DNA of 64,000 nt from assembly GCA_028874335.1 (NCBI GenBank), contig JAPPJY010000034.1, positions 44,548-108,547 on the forward strand. The letters run 5' to 3'. This document shows positions 8,601 to 17,602 of this stretch, one piece after another (position 1 is the first letter of the stretch; each line of letters opens with the position of its first letter). The stretch comes from Gemmatimonadota bacterium (GTDB lineage: Bacteria; Latescibacterota; UBA2968; GCA-2709665). Under the pieces are notes generated by a model, which did not search any database, was not told where the DNA came from, and saw only the letters and a program-made list of their open reading frames with translations. A program made the translations under genes and the position numbers.

Positions 8601-11600
8601 TCACTGCTTGCAGCAGCATCAAGGCGGCTCACATAGTCGGTGCCCACTTCCGTGTCACTGGTCGACATTGTCTCATCGGTTGACAGATAATAGCGCAACG
8701 TCGTGGAGGAAGACCGCTCCCCACCCTGATTGCGAACCGTGGCGCTCAACCTGAAGGATTGTTCTGGTGACAGGGTGTTATTGTCGACCGAAGGTGATTC
8801 GACAATAAGATCGGGATCATTGGTACCGGTACTTCCGGTCGTGCCACTGCCCGATGGCGACCAGTCGCCCGTGCCTTCGTCATTGGTCGCGCGTACCTGT
8901 ACTTCGTAACGCGTGTTTGCGGTCAAGCCAGTGATTGACGTCGTCGTGCTCGCGCCCGTATGGGGCCAGTCGGTGAAGCTGCCGCCTGCCGCCCTGTATT
9001 GCACGTCGTAGCCGCTGATGGCAGGTCCAGAGTTGGCGGGAGCCGTCCATCGCATGCTCAGGCTATTCGATGAAGCCGTGACCGTGGGCGCAATGGGTCT
9101 GCCCGGCGGTTCACTCTCATCAGTGAGGGAGATGGTCACGGCAATAGTCGCACTGCCGCCTTTGCCGTCCTGTGCCCGCACGGTTACCGAATAGCTATCC
9201 TTCGTTTCATAGTTATACGTCTCACCCGATCCGGTCATGAGTTGACCGTTGTTGGACCGGATGGTGAACGCAGTGGCATCCCTGCCTTCGAGGCTGTAGG
9301 TGAGGCGGTCTCCGTCGTCATCCGTTGCGCTGACCGGGTTGCCGACGTTCCGCCCTGCGCCCGTGTTCTCAGCCAGGCTGCGCGACGCGTTGGTTCCCTC
9401 GCTGAATGCCGGGGACTGATTGTCAGTGGTCGTTCCGGTAACCGATGGCGACCAGGGGCTGATCCCCCGGGCATTGGTCGCGCGGACCTGTATTTCGTAA
9501 CGGGTGTTTGCGGTCAAGCCCGTGATGGTTGTCGTTGTGCCAGTCCCGGTATGGGGCCAGTCGGCGAAGCTGCCGCCTGCTTCCTTGTATTGCACGTCGT
9601 AGTCGCTGATGGCAGATCCGGGGTTAGCCGGCGCTGTCCAGCGGATGCTCAGGCTGTTCAACGTTGAGGCTGTGACTACCGGTGCATCCGGTCTGTCGGG
9701 CGCTTCGTTCTCATCAGTGAGGGTGATGGTCACGGCGATGGTCGCACTTCCGCCTCTGCCATCCCGTACCTGCACGGTTACCGAATAACTGCTCTTTGTT
9801 TCGTAGTCATACCTCACACCCGATCTGGTCCTGAGTTGCCCACTGCCTGAGATGATGGTGAACGCAGCGGCGTCCCTGCCTTCGAGGCTGTAGGTGAGGC
9901 GGTCGCCGTCGTCATCCGTTGCGCTGATCGGATTTCCGATGTTCTGCCCTGCGCCTGTGTTCTCTGCCAGGCTGCGGGCCGTGCTCGCGCCCTCGCTGAA
10001 AGTCGGTGCTTGATTAGAACCGCTACCGGAGCCGGCAGTGACCGGCAACGTGCCGGTGAATGCGGGGCCGTTATAGCTCGCTATGGCGCCCGCTCTCACC
10101 GTGAAGGTCAGCGTGCCATCGGTGTCCAGGTTTCCGCTGAATGCCAGCGTAACGGCTACCACTGTATCGCTTACACGCCGTATTCCAAACGTGCCCACGC
10201 TTACTCCGGCAACGCCCGATACTTCCACGTTATCTCGAATATTGAAGACAAACCGCTCGTAAGCAGCACCGGTCAGCGTCAGGGTGACCACGCTGCCATT
10301 CAATGTCGCCTCCGTCAACGGCCGTGGCGTTGACGCGACCACCGATTCCTCCACCGCGGTAACGGGCAACGTCCCGGTGATTGCTGCGCCGTTATAGCTG
10401 GCTATGGCGTCCGCCCTCACCGTGAAGGTCAGCGTGCCATCGGCGTCCAGGTTTCCGCTGAATGCCAGCTTAACGGTTACCACTGTATCGCTTACACGCC
10501 GTATTCCAAACGTGCCCACGCCTACTCCGGCAACGCCCGATACTTCCACGTTATCTTGAATGTCGAAGATTGACCGCTCGTAAGCGGCGCCAGTCAGCGT
10601 CAGGGTGACCACGCTGCCATTCAACGTCGCCTCCGTCAGCGGCTGTGGCGTTGACGCGACCACCGATTCCTCCACAGCGGTAACGGACAATGTCCCGGTG
10701 AATGCGGGGCCGTTATAGTTGGCGATGGCGTCCGCTCCCACCGTGAAGGTCAGCGTGCCATCGGTGTCCAGGTTTCCGTTGAATGTAAGTTCAACAGTGA
10801 CCACGGTATCGCTTACACGCCGTATTCCAAACGTGCCCACACTTACGCCGGCAACGCCCGAAACCTCCACGTTATCTCGAATGTCGAAAATAGACCGCTC
10901 GTAAGCAGCACCCGTCAGCGTCAGGGTGACCACGCTGCCATTCAACGTCGGTTCCGTCAACGGCTGCGGCGTTTCGACAATCAGATTGGGACTACCATCA
11001 CCGCCTCCGCCAGTACCGCTACTACCGGTCGTGCCACTGCCCGATGGCGACCAGTCGCCCGTGCCTTCGTCATTGGTCGCTCGTACCTGTACTTCGTATC
11101 GCGTGTTTGTGGTCAAGCCCGTAATGCTTGTCGTTGTGCCGGTCCCGGTATGGGGCCAGTCGGCGAAGCTGCCGCCAGTTTCTCTGTATTGCACGTCGTA
11201 GTCGTTGATTGCAGGGCCGGAGTTGGTCGGTGCCGTCCAGCGGATGCTCAGGCTGTTCAACGTTGTGGCCGTAATCGTCGGCGCATCGGGTCTGCCCGGT
11301 GGGGCATCGGACCTATCAGGCGAGACGGGATCCCGCGTATCGAAGTCCCTGGCCGGGACTCGATTCCCGGACGTCATGTCATAGGCATACAACTTTCCGT
11401 CAGATTGGTCCGCCACCCACATCGTCGTTCCGTCCGACCAGATGCCCGTCGGCTCGTCGTTCCCGGCGGCGTCCAGCGTATTGAAGTCCCTGGCCGGGAC
11501 ACGATTCCCGGACGTCATGTCATAAGCATACAACTTTTCGTCGGATTGGTCAGCCACCCACATCGTCGTTCCGTCTGACCAGATACCCTCCGGGTCGTCG

Positions 11601-13600
11601 TTTCCGGCGGCGTTCAACGTGTTGAAGTCTTTGCTCGGATCCCGGGCCCTCGTGGCAAGGACGTACGCATAAATCTTATCGTTGTTCTCCGCAAACCACT
11701 CCCCCTGCGCGTCGTCTGCCACCCACATTGTCGTTCCGTCCGACCAGATGCCCGTCGGCTCGTCGTTTCCGGCGGCGTCCAGCGTATTGAAGTCCCTGGC
11801 CGGGACACGTTCCCTGGTGGTCATGTCATAGGCATACAGCTTCTCCTCAGATTGGTCAGCCACCCACATCGTCGTTCCGTCTGACCAGATACCCTCCGGG
11901 TCGTCGTTTCCGGCGGCGTTCAACGTGTTGAAGTCTTTGCTCGGATCCCGGGCCCTCGTGGCAAGGACGTACGCATAAATCTTATCGTTGTTCTCCGCAA
12001 ACCACTCCCCCTGCGCGTCGTCTGCCACCCACATTGTCGTTCCGTCCGACCAGATGCCCTTCCGATTGCCCGTACGATTGGGGCCGGGTGGGGTGGTTGT
12101 TGTTCCTGCGGTCACAGTGACGGCGGCAGCACTGGAGCAGTTGTTTCCCGTATCGCTCTCCCCGATCACGCTTTCGACACAGGCGCCGTAGTAGTGTCTG
12201 CCTTCAGTCGATGGCGCCCTCAAGCGAACGGATTCATCACTACTTGCAGAAGCATCAAGGCGGCTCACGTAGTCCGTGCCCACTTCCGTATCACTTATGG
12301 AGATTGTCTCGTCGGTTGACAGATAATAGCGCAACGTCGTGGAGGAAGACCGCCCTCCACCCTGATTGCGAACAGTGGCAGATAGCCTGAAGTATGAACC
12401 TGCTTTCGGGTTACTTTCGCTGACTGCAGGCGATCCAACGACCAGATCAGGACTGCCCACGGTCAAGGTGACGGCACTGGAGCAGTTGTTGCCCGTGTCG
12501 GATTCTCCGGAGACGACCTCAATGCAGGCTCCGTAGTAGTATGTGCCACCACTCGATGGCGCGCTCAACCGAACCGACTCAACGCTGGTTTCAGAAGCCG
12601 CAAGGCGGCTTACAAGGTCCCAGCCCACTTGCGTATCACCTGTCGATATCGTCTCATCGATTGACTGATAATAATCCAACCTCATAAGAACGGGAGAAGT
12701 ACCGGCGCCCCGATTGCGAACAGTCACACTTAGCGTGAAGCGCGCGCCTGCGTCCAAAATGCTGTCGCTGACCGCAGGCGATTCGACAATCAGATCGGGA
12801 CTGCTGGCTGGCGTGCTTTGGGGGGATATCTTTGGTGGCGTTGGTGGCTTCCGGGCAACGGCGGTCCTGCCAAAGCTGAGGGTCAAGATCTCGAAATCTT
12901 CAAACGCAATTTTGCCGTCACGATTCAAATCGTATTTTGCATCGTACTTGTATTGCCCGGCTTGAGTCCCATACACGCTTACAAACGCCAAAAAGTCGGG
13001 AAAATCCACAGTTCCATTTCCGTCAAAGTCGGGAGATGGCGCCGCAGGTATCTGTAAGGCAACACTGATGGGCGTGGTTGCAGTTTCGAATTGCCCCTCG
13101 CGTCCAAGCCCGGCGCGCGCCAATTGAATCTCCGTGCTCGAAAACGCATCTGTGGTGCGAAAGCGCAACGTGCCGATCAGGTTGTCACTGGCCGTTTTTG
13201 ATTTGCCCGAAGACGAAATGTCGACCTGGAGAACGCTTGTTTCGTTGTGTTGCACGACGGTAATCGAATCCAGCTCTACAAGTGGATTGGGAAACACGTC
13301 GCCGACGGCGAATTTTTCGCAAACGACCTGAGTAGCATCGTATTCGAACAGCGCGGAAAAACGATCCGCATTTTGAAGATCTCTGCCAAAGACCTGAATG
13401 GTAATAACCTGATTGGGAGATGCATCGAGAGAGGACGCCGATTGATCACCCGAAGAATGATCCAGATCCAGAGAAAGGGAATAGCTGCCGGTCTTCGGGG
13501 ATAGCGACCGCGGATAAATCAAGAAGATCAGGCTCAGCGCGCCGGTGACGCCCCACACGAAAAAGCGAAATTTAACAGGAGATTTCATGATCATCGGCAT
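5699..13600 (-). CDS. Giant secreted modular metalloprotease (about 2,630 aa)
   Basis: Modules in order, with approximate residues: membrane/signal segment 10-30; cohesin-like domain 45-185; EF-hand pair 190-245 (DFDGNGTVDF, DLNRDGKIAF); CARDB 265-375 and 380-495; five short propeller-type repeats GIWSDGTTMWVAD 510-755; FnIII 767-853; three approximately 100-residue beta repeats 875-1190; cadherin-like/FnIII pairs 1197-1390 and 1393-1583; CARDB 1597-1825; cadherin-like/FnIII pairs 1833-2025 and 2030-2225; a beta domain beginning IDQNAFNAF; and a zinc protease near 2340-2577. The protease has HEMGHCLGIG (H2456, E2457, H2460), as in bacterial leishmanolysin-like enzymes. It is predicted to be extracellular. 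Three closely spaced ATGs compete as start and no good Shine-Dalgarno is seen. Confidence 0.85.
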   Translation of the reverse strand: MPMIMKSPVKFRFFVWGVTGALSLIFLIYPRSLSPKTGSYSLSLDLDHSSGDQSASSLDASPNQVITIQVFGRDLQNADRFSALFEYDATQVVCEKFAVGDVFPNPLVELDSITVVQHNETSVLQVDISSSGKSKTASDNLIGTLRFRTTDAFSSTEIQLARAGLGREGQFETATTPISVALQIPAAPSPDFDGNGTVDFPDFLAFVSVYGTQAGQYKYDAKYDLNRDGKIAFEDFEILTLSFGRTAVARKPPTPPKISPQSTPASSPDLIVESPAVSDSILDAGARFTLSVTVRNRGAGTSPVLMRLDYYQSIDETISTGDTQVGWDLVSRLAASETSVESVRLSAPSSGGTYYYGACIEVVSGESDTGNNCSSAVTLTVGSPDLVVGSPAVSESNPKAGSYFRLSATVRNQGGGRSSSTTLRYYLSTDETISISDTEVGTDYVSRLDASASSDESVRLRAPSTEGRHYYGACVESVIGESDTGNNCSSAAAVTVTAGTTTTPPGPNRTGNRKGIWSDGTTMWVADDAQGEWFAENNDKIYAYVLATRARDPSKDFNTLNAAGNDDPEGIWSDGTTMWVADQSEEKLYAYDMTTRERVPARDFNTLDAAGNDEPTGIWSDGTTMWVADDAQGEWFAENNDKIYAYVLATRARDPSKDFNTLNAAGNDDPEGIWSDGTTMWVADQSDEKLYAYDMTSGNRVPARDFNTLDAAGNDEPTGIWSDGTTMWVADQSDGKLYAYDMTSGNRVPARDFDTRDPVSPDRSDAPPGRPDAPTITATTLNSLSIRWTAPTNSGPAINDYDVQYRETGGSFADWPHTGTGTTTSITGLTTNTRYEVQVRATNDEGTGDWSPSGSGTTGSSGTGGGGDGSPNLIVETPQPLTEPTLNGSVVTLTLTGAAYERSIFDIRDNVEVSGVAGVSVGTFGIRRVSDTVVTVELTFNGNLDTDGTLTFTVGADAIANYNGPAFTGTLSVTAVEESVVASTPQPLTEATLNGSVVTLTLTGAAYERSIFDIQDNVEVSGVAGVGVGTFGIRRVSDTVVTVKLAFSGNLDADGTLTFTVRADAIASYNGAAITGTLPVTAVEESVVASTPRPLTEATLNGSVVTLTLTGAAYERFVFNIRDNVEVSGVAGVSVGTFGIRRVSDTVVAVTLAFSGNLDTDGTLTFTVRAGAIASYNGPAFTGTLPVTAGSGSGSNQAPTFSEGASTARSLAENTGAGQNIGNPISATDDDGDRLTYSLEGRDAAAFTIISGSGQLRTRSGVRYDYETKSSYSVTVQVRDGRGGSATIAVTITLTDENEAPDRPDAPVVTASTLNSLSIRWTAPANPGSAISDYDVQYKEAGGSFADWPHTGTGTTTTITGLTANTRYEIQVRATNARGISPWSPSVTGTTTDNQSPAFSEGTNASRSLAENTGAGRNVGNPVSATDDDGDRLTYSLEGRDATAFTIRSNNGQLMTGSGETYNYETKDSYSVTVRAQDGKGGSATIAVTISLTDESEPPGRPIAPTVTASSNSLSMRWTAPANSGPAISGYDVQYRAAGGSFTDWPHTGASTTTSITGLTANTRYEVQVRATNDEGTGDWSPSGSGTTGSTGTNDPDLIVESPSVDNNTLSPEQSFRLSATVRNQGGERSSSTTLRYYLSTDETMSTSDTEVGTDYVSRLDAAASSDESVRLRAPSSKGTYYYGACVESVSGESDTGNNCSGAVAVTVLSPDLIVEPPSVDNNAPTPGRRIRLSATVRNQGGGRAPSTTLRYYLSTDETIDRSDTEIGTDYVSSLDPSETSDERDFVSAPSSAGRYYYGACVETVAGESDTGNNCSGAVIVTVRSTPPPPAPNQPPVFSEGASTTRSMAENTGAGQNIGNPISATDSDGDRLTYSLQGRDASAFNISAGSGQLMTRSGVSYDYETQNNYSVTVRVQDGEGGSATIAVTITLTDENEPPDRPDAPVVTVSTLNSLSLSWTAPTNTGSPISDYDVQYRESGGNFTDWPHTGTGTAATITGLTANTRYEVQVRATSDEGTGDWSPSVTGTTTDNQSPEFSEGTNTTRSLAENTGAGQNIGNPVSATDGDGDRLTYSLQGRDASSFAIQSNSGQLMTGSGVTYNYEIKDSYSVTVRAEDGEGGSATIGLEITLNDENEPPDRPAAPVVMASSNSLSVRWAEPGNTGPVVNDYDVQYRAMGGSFADWSHIGPGLSTTIAGLMPETRYEVQVRATNDEGTSDWSPSGNDTTVRPPPGFAPIDQNAFNAFARNKILSVETYYIEFESAGRFEENNAYPGSYTYANTGSNTGILTQNYDGGHLGGTCTIEMTFSSTTTGTLRARCGSEQNYDSPQEWRLSDPPDPNAFNIEVIWVGDEPSAAHAAAFNAAVARWESIITSDIPDVFVSSSDGGTIEGVKVFGLVDDLRIYARLADIDGPGETLGSAGPRTMREQSKLPIVARMTFDTSDLGEFTLEALQDLYLHEMGHCLGIGTVWKRHGLLENPSIEYLFFIIPVEVDGADTHFAGAGAIEAFNDAGGTHYADGKVPVENEKGGAGTRDGHWRQSVFGPNELMEGFLSPGVAARDPLSAITIQSLADLGYVVDVGQADAYTLPSPVAAKLAIASEHQIPINCLLTEPIGEIDEYRQIELKPTRLNRTHDR
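10025..10980 (-). repeat. Three tandem approximately 310-bp coding repeats
   Basis: Inside the giant protease gene, three consecutive blocks starting near 10,025, 10,370 and 10,680 are highly similar at DNA level. Each encodes TLNGSVVTLTLTGAAYER and VSGVAGVSVGTFGIRRVSD. The near-identity, including synonymous positions, indicates recent internal duplication. The protein repeats resemble SwmB-type beta domains of bacterial surface proteins. Confidence 0.8.
11583..12060 (-). repeat. 306-bp spaced duplication of propeller repeats
   Basis: A block of roughly 170 bp starting at 11,583 recurs nearly exactly at 11,889, a spacing of 306 bp (102 codons). The blocks encode the GIWSDGTTMWVAD repeats with the interposed DDAQGEWFAENNDKIYAY segment. 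This is strong evidence of recent unequal crossing-over and a likely site of length variation between strains. Confidence 0.8.
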
Positions 13601-13670
13601 TGAACGGTTTTGCCTATTGGCGCTGATTATTAGCCCGGTAGAACGCGCTATGCAACTTCAAGACCGGGAG

Positions 13671-16600
13671 TCAGTTCGATGATACTTCCTTGCCGAAGGC
13701 ACTGGCAAAGATCAGAAAATCGCCGAATCCAATGGCGCCATCCCGATCCAGATCATACCGCGCTTGATATCCCTCATCGTCCTGGCGCAATCCGAACCGG
13801 GCTGCGAACAGCAAAAAGTCGGCAAAGCCAACAGTTCCATCGCCATCAAAGTCGGGACGGGGCGTTTGAAGCGTGATATATGGCGACATATCCCAGAGGA
13901 GGATTGTGCCATCCTTTGATCCGGACGACAAAAGCATTCCATCCGGGGAAAACGACACGGAATAGACGTTGTCTATATGCCCTTCAAGAAGCGTGGCGTT
14001 TCCCGTTGCGACGTCCCACAGCAGAACCGTGCCGTCCAGAGATCCGGAAGCAAGTATTGTCCCATCGGGTGAATGGGACACAGAACTTACGACCATTGTA
14101 TGTTCGTTAAGCGTGGCGGTCGGTGTGCGGGTGGTTACGTCCCACAGCAGGATGGCGCCATCTATTGATCCGGAAGCCAGTCGCAGCACCCCATCTTCAT
14201 CCCGAAAAAATGCCATAGAACTCACCACCTGAGTATGTCCCTCAAGGGTGGCGGCTGTTGTGCGCGCGGCTACGTCCCACAGCAGGATGGCGCCGTCTAT
14301 TGCGCCGGAAGCGATCAGCCTCCCATCGGGCGAGAACGCCACAGAGCCCACCGACTGAGTATGTCCCTCAAGGGTGGCGGTTGTTGTGCGCGTGGCTACG
14401 TCCCACAGCAGGATGGTGCCGTCTATTGCGCCGGAAGCGATCAGCCTCCCATCGGGCGAGAACGCCACAGAGCCCACCGACTGAGTATGTCCCTCAAGGG
14501 TGGCGGTTGTTGTGCGCGTGGCTACGTCCCACAGCAGGATGGTGCCGTCTATTGCGCCGGAAGCGATCAGCCTCCCATCGGGCGAGAACGACATTGAAAA
14601 GACGTCTTCCAAATGTCCATCAAGGGTAGTAATCTGCTCTTTTCTCTTTGCGTCCCACAGCAGAATGGCGCCATCTACTGACGCGGAAGCGAGTAGTGTT
14701 TCATCCACATCGGGAGAGAATGCGACGGATCGGACTGCCTGTGTATGCCCTTCAAGTGCGGTGGTGTTTCCGGTCACAATGTCCCACAGGAGGATGGCGC
14801 CATCCGGAGATCCGGAAGCGAGTATCACCTCCCCATCCTCAGCCTGCGACAGGGATACAGACCTGACATTATCTGTATGTCTCTCAAAGGTGGCGGTATT
14901 TGTGCGCGTCTCGACGTCCCAAAGCTTGATCGTATTGTCATCAGATCCTGAAGATAGCGTTGTTCCATCGGGCGAAAAGGACACGGAACGGACATCTTCC
15001 GTATGCCCTTCAAGTGTGGTGGCATTTTCCGTCGCGACGTCCCACAGCACAACCGTGCCGTCTCCCAATCCGGAGGCGAGTATTGTTCCATCCGGTGAAA
15101 ATGCTACGGAAAAGACATTGCCGCTGTGCGCTTCAAGAGTAGCGGTATTCTTGCCTGCCTGTACGTTCCACAACTTGATTGTCCTGTCCAAAGATCCGGA
15201 AGCCAGTACTCCCCGGCGGGAAAACGCCACGGAACTGACCCAATCCGCATGCCCGTCAAGAGCGGTGGCGTTTCCAGTAGCAATATCCCACAGTACAACC
15301 GTGCCGTCCCGTCGCCCGCCAGCTATCATTGTTCCATCGTGGGAAATTGCCACCGATTCGACTGACCGCGATGCCGTCAGCGTCCCTGCTTGTGAAAATG
15401 CCCCCGACGAGATATCGCCCGTGCGCCCGTCAAAGGTAGTGTTAATTTGTCCCGTGGTGACGTCCCACAAGGCAACCGCGCCATCGACTGCCCCTGAAGC
15501 CAATTGCATCCCATCTCTTGAAAACGCCACGGAATTCACTGCGTTTTCAGATCGGAACAGCATGAGTTCACCGGAGGTGGACGCATCGTAAATCCATACG
15601 CCGATACCAGTTGCCACGGCGAGTTTTCGACCGTCCGGTGAGAGTGCGACCGCTTTGTCCCCTGTGCCAATGGGTCCTTTGCCCAGGCGTGCGATTGCGC
15701 CATGGGGTACATGCCACGTTGGATAATCACCGTCCAGGACCGGCGCGGCAGGCGTTCCGATGCTCGATGCATGAAAAGTCACTGGCCCATGTTCGGCGAC
15801 AGATATTTCAACGGCATTTGTCCCCGGATCAGGACCGAGGGTAAGCGTAGCCTCTGCGCGGCCGTTTTCATCGGTTGTTGCGTACTCGATCGTGAATCGT
15901 CCGCTGAGCTTTCCCGCGCCATCGGTTACTCTGAACGTGACCTGCACGTCCGGTAGGGGATTATCGTTCTGATCTCGTACTTCCACGATCAGAGGATTCG
16001 CCAGTATTGCTCCGGGTGTGCCTTGCTGGTTGTCGCCGGAGACTCTTCTCAGTATATCGGGGCGAGGCCGCGTCCAATCAGATACGTTCCAAAGCAAGAT
16101 CCTCCCATCGACTGATCCGGAAGCGAGGGACTTTCCGTCTTGCGAAAATGCTACGGCACTGACCGCGTCCGGATGCTCATCAAGGATGATGATCAGCTTT
16201 CCCTTTCCCACGTTCCACAGTATAACCGCTCCATCCACCGATCCTGAGGATAGTACTGTTCCATCGTGCGAAAACGCTACGGCACTGACCGCGTCCGGAT
16301 GCTCATCAAGGGTGGTGACGTTTGTGCCCGACTGCACGTCCCACAATTTGACCGTGTTATCGTCTGACCCGGAAGCGAGTAGCGTTCCATCACGTGAAAA
16401 CGCTACGGAAGTGACATCATCCGTATGCCCTTCTAGGGTGGCGATATTCGTGCCCGTCACGACGTCCCATATCAAGATTGTGCCATTCGCTGACCCGGAA
16501 GCGAGTAGCGTTCCATCTTGTGAAAATGCCATAGAACTGATGGCATTCCTGTGTCCCGCAAGGGTGGTGCCGGTAATCGTCGCAACGTCCCACAGCAGGA

Positions 16601-17024
16601 TTGCGCCATTCACGGATCCGGAAGCGAGCAATATTCCATCTGAGGTAAATGCCACGGCACTGACCACGTCCGTATGCTCCTCATGGATGGCGATATTTCT
16701 GCCCGACCGCACGTTCCATAACTTGACCGTGCCATCTTCTGATGATCCGGAAGCGAGTAACGTCCCATCGGGAGCAAATGCGACGGCACTGACCACGTCC
16801 GTATGTCCTTCAAAGGTACCGGTACTCTGTCTGGCGGACACGCTCCACAGCACAACCGTGCCGTCCCTTGATCCGGAAGCGAGTATCGTTCCATCGTGTG
16901 AAAAGGCCACGGATTCGACGGCATTCGTGTGCCCTGCAAGGGTTTCTTGAGCACGGCTGTCCCGAATGGACATGATCGAGACCAAAACGGCGGCAAACAA
17001 CAGAAAGCTCCGTTTTGGAAGCAT
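13671..17024 (-). CDS. Secreted double WD40-propeller protein with C-terminal EF-hand module
   Basis: A protein of about 1,117 residues. It has a signal peptide (residues 1-26), a first WD40 array at about 22-312 (seven repeats of the GHTxxVxSVAFSxDGTxLASGS...ILLWDV type), and a Big-like domain at about 342-409 (VEVRDQNDNPLPDVQVTFRV). A second, longer WD40 array follows at about 442-1045, then an EF-hand pair at 1055-1117 (DFDGDGTVGF, DLDRDGAIGF). The ATG at 17024 is chosen for AAAGGAG 9 nt upstream and the signal peptide. WD40 proteins are usually binding scaffolds; this one should act outside the cell. The second array is too long for one propeller, suggesting two. Confidence 0.88.
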   Translation of the reverse strand: MLPKRSFLLFAAVLVSIMSIRDSRAQETLAGHTNAVESVAFSHDGTILASGSRDGTVVLWSVSARQSTGTFEGHTDVVSAVAFAPDGTLLASGSSEDGTVKLWNVRSGRNIAIHEEHTDVVSAVAFTSDGILLASGSVNGAILLWDVATITGTTLAGHRNAISSMAFSQDGTLLASGSANGTILIWDVVTGTNIATLEGHTDDVTSVAFSRDGTLLASGSDDNTVKLWDVQSGTNVTTLDEHPDAVSAVAFSHDGTVLSSGSVDGAVILWNVGKGKLIIILDEHPDAVSAVAFSQDGKSLASGSVDGRILLWNVSDWTRPRPDILRRVSGDNQQGTPGAILANPLIVEVRDQNDNPLPDVQVTFRVTDGAGKLSGRFTIEYATTDENGRAEATLTLGPDPGTNAVEISVAEHGPVTFHASSIGTPAAPVLDGDYPTWHVPHGAIARLGKGPIGTGDKAVALSPDGRKLAVATGIGVWIYDASTSGELMLFRSENAVNSVAFSRDGMQLASGAVDGAVALWDVTTGQINTTFDGRTGDISSGAFSQAGTLTASRSVESVAISHDGTMIAGGRRDGTVVLWDIATGNATALDGHADWVSSVAFSRRGVLASGSLDRTIKLWNVQAGKNTATLEAHSGNVFSVAFSPDGTILASGLGDGTVVLWDVATENATTLEGHTEDVRSVSFSPDGTTLSSGSDDNTIKLWDVETRTNTATFERHTDNVRSVSLSQAEDGEVILASGSPDGAILLWDIVTGNTTALEGHTQAVRSVAFSPDVDETLLASASVDGAILLWDAKRKEQITTLDGHLEDVFSMSFSPDGRLIASGAIDGTILLWDVATRTTTATLEGHTQSVGSVAFSPDGRLIASGAIDGTILLWDVATRTTTATLEGHTQSVGSVAFSPDGRLIASGAIDGAILLWDVAARTTAATLEGHTQVVSSMAFFRDEDGVLRLASGSIDGAILLWDVTTRTPTATLNEHTMVVSSVSHSPDGTILASGSLDGTVLLWDVATGNATLLEGHIDNVYSVSFSPDGMLLSSGSKDGTILLWDMSPYITLQTPRPDFDGDGTVGFADFLLFAARFGLRQDDEGYQARYDLDRDGAIGFGDFLIFASAFGKEVSSN
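14235..14590 (-). repeat. 126-bp tandem repeat, three copies
   Basis: Starting at 14,235, 14,361 and 14,487, three almost identical 126-bp units (42 codons, one WD40 blade each) lie in tandem within the second WD40 array. The identity extends to third codon positions, so the expansion is very recent. Whole blades can be gained or lost without frameshift. Confidence 0.92.
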
Positions 17025-17056
17025 TGGCGAACACTCCTTTGTAATGTATCCGAAGT

Positions 17057-17302
17057 TCACGAAGCGCAGTTACACCGGGACGTCTGCGTTGTTTCAAAAC
17101 GAGATCCGCGTCCCAATATAAGGCCTGGAACGCCGCCGTCGAAATCCGGAATGGACGAGGTATCGTCACCGCTGGCGTCGACGGAGATCGCATGAGACGT
17201 CGCGCCAACATCATCCCGACCGGCGCCGATAGCGGCGTGGCATACGAAAGCCAGCAGCGCGAGGGCGGTGATACACATGACAACTATTAGGGGCGACGAC
17301 AT
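17057..17302 (-). CDS. Small secreted protein or truncated gene start
   Basis: An 81-residue frame with a strong signal peptide (MSSPLIVVMCITALALLAF, then VCHA) and AAGGAG 7 nt before its ATG at 17302. The initiation region therefore looks genuine. The rest has no recognised domain, is Gly/Ser/Asp-rich (SIPDFDGGVPG), and stops 33 bp before the WD40 gene. It may be the truncated 5' end of a larger secreted-protein gene, displaced by the arrival or duplication of the WD40 gene. Confidence 0.45.
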   Translation of the reverse strand: MSSPLIVVMCITALALLAFVCHAAIGAGRDDVGATSHAISVDASGDDTSSIPDFDGGVPGLILGRGSRFETTQTSRCNCAS

Positions 17303-17602
17303 TTGTACGCTCCTTCGTTGTCTCCGAGGTTCGTTTCAGGCCGTTTCAATCTCATCTATCAAGAAAGCCTCGCCTGGCATGGCCTTGCACTACCCGGAGC
17401 CAGTTGTTCAGAGCGAGTGGCCAAAAGTGTCGCAGATTGCGCCATCACCGTGGCGACCCACGTGGACTTCAGGTCGGAGTGTCCGGGATACTGATTTTCC
17501 CGTGTGTCGCCGCCAGGGTCATGCCGGATCGAGGGCCAGCAGTGGTTGGGAATTCGTTGGCGAGATTTGCTGCCCTGGACCATTCAGCAAAGGTTTCAAG
17601 GA
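17303..17602. other. Gene-free spacer, nothing recognised
   Basis: Only short overlapping frames in several phases occur here, none with a good ribosome site or recognisable motif. It lies upstream of the small secreted gene (17,302) and downstream of the frameshifted remnant (17,603-18,108). Any promoter for the WD40 gene should be here, but I could not identify convincing -35/-10 elements. Confidence 0.5.

Noticed and set aside
14500..15591. 363-codon plus-strand frame with repeats opposite the WD40 gene
   Set aside because: Its repeats merely mirror the WD40 coding repeats. The minus strand has signal peptide, ribosome site and canonical WD40 blades.
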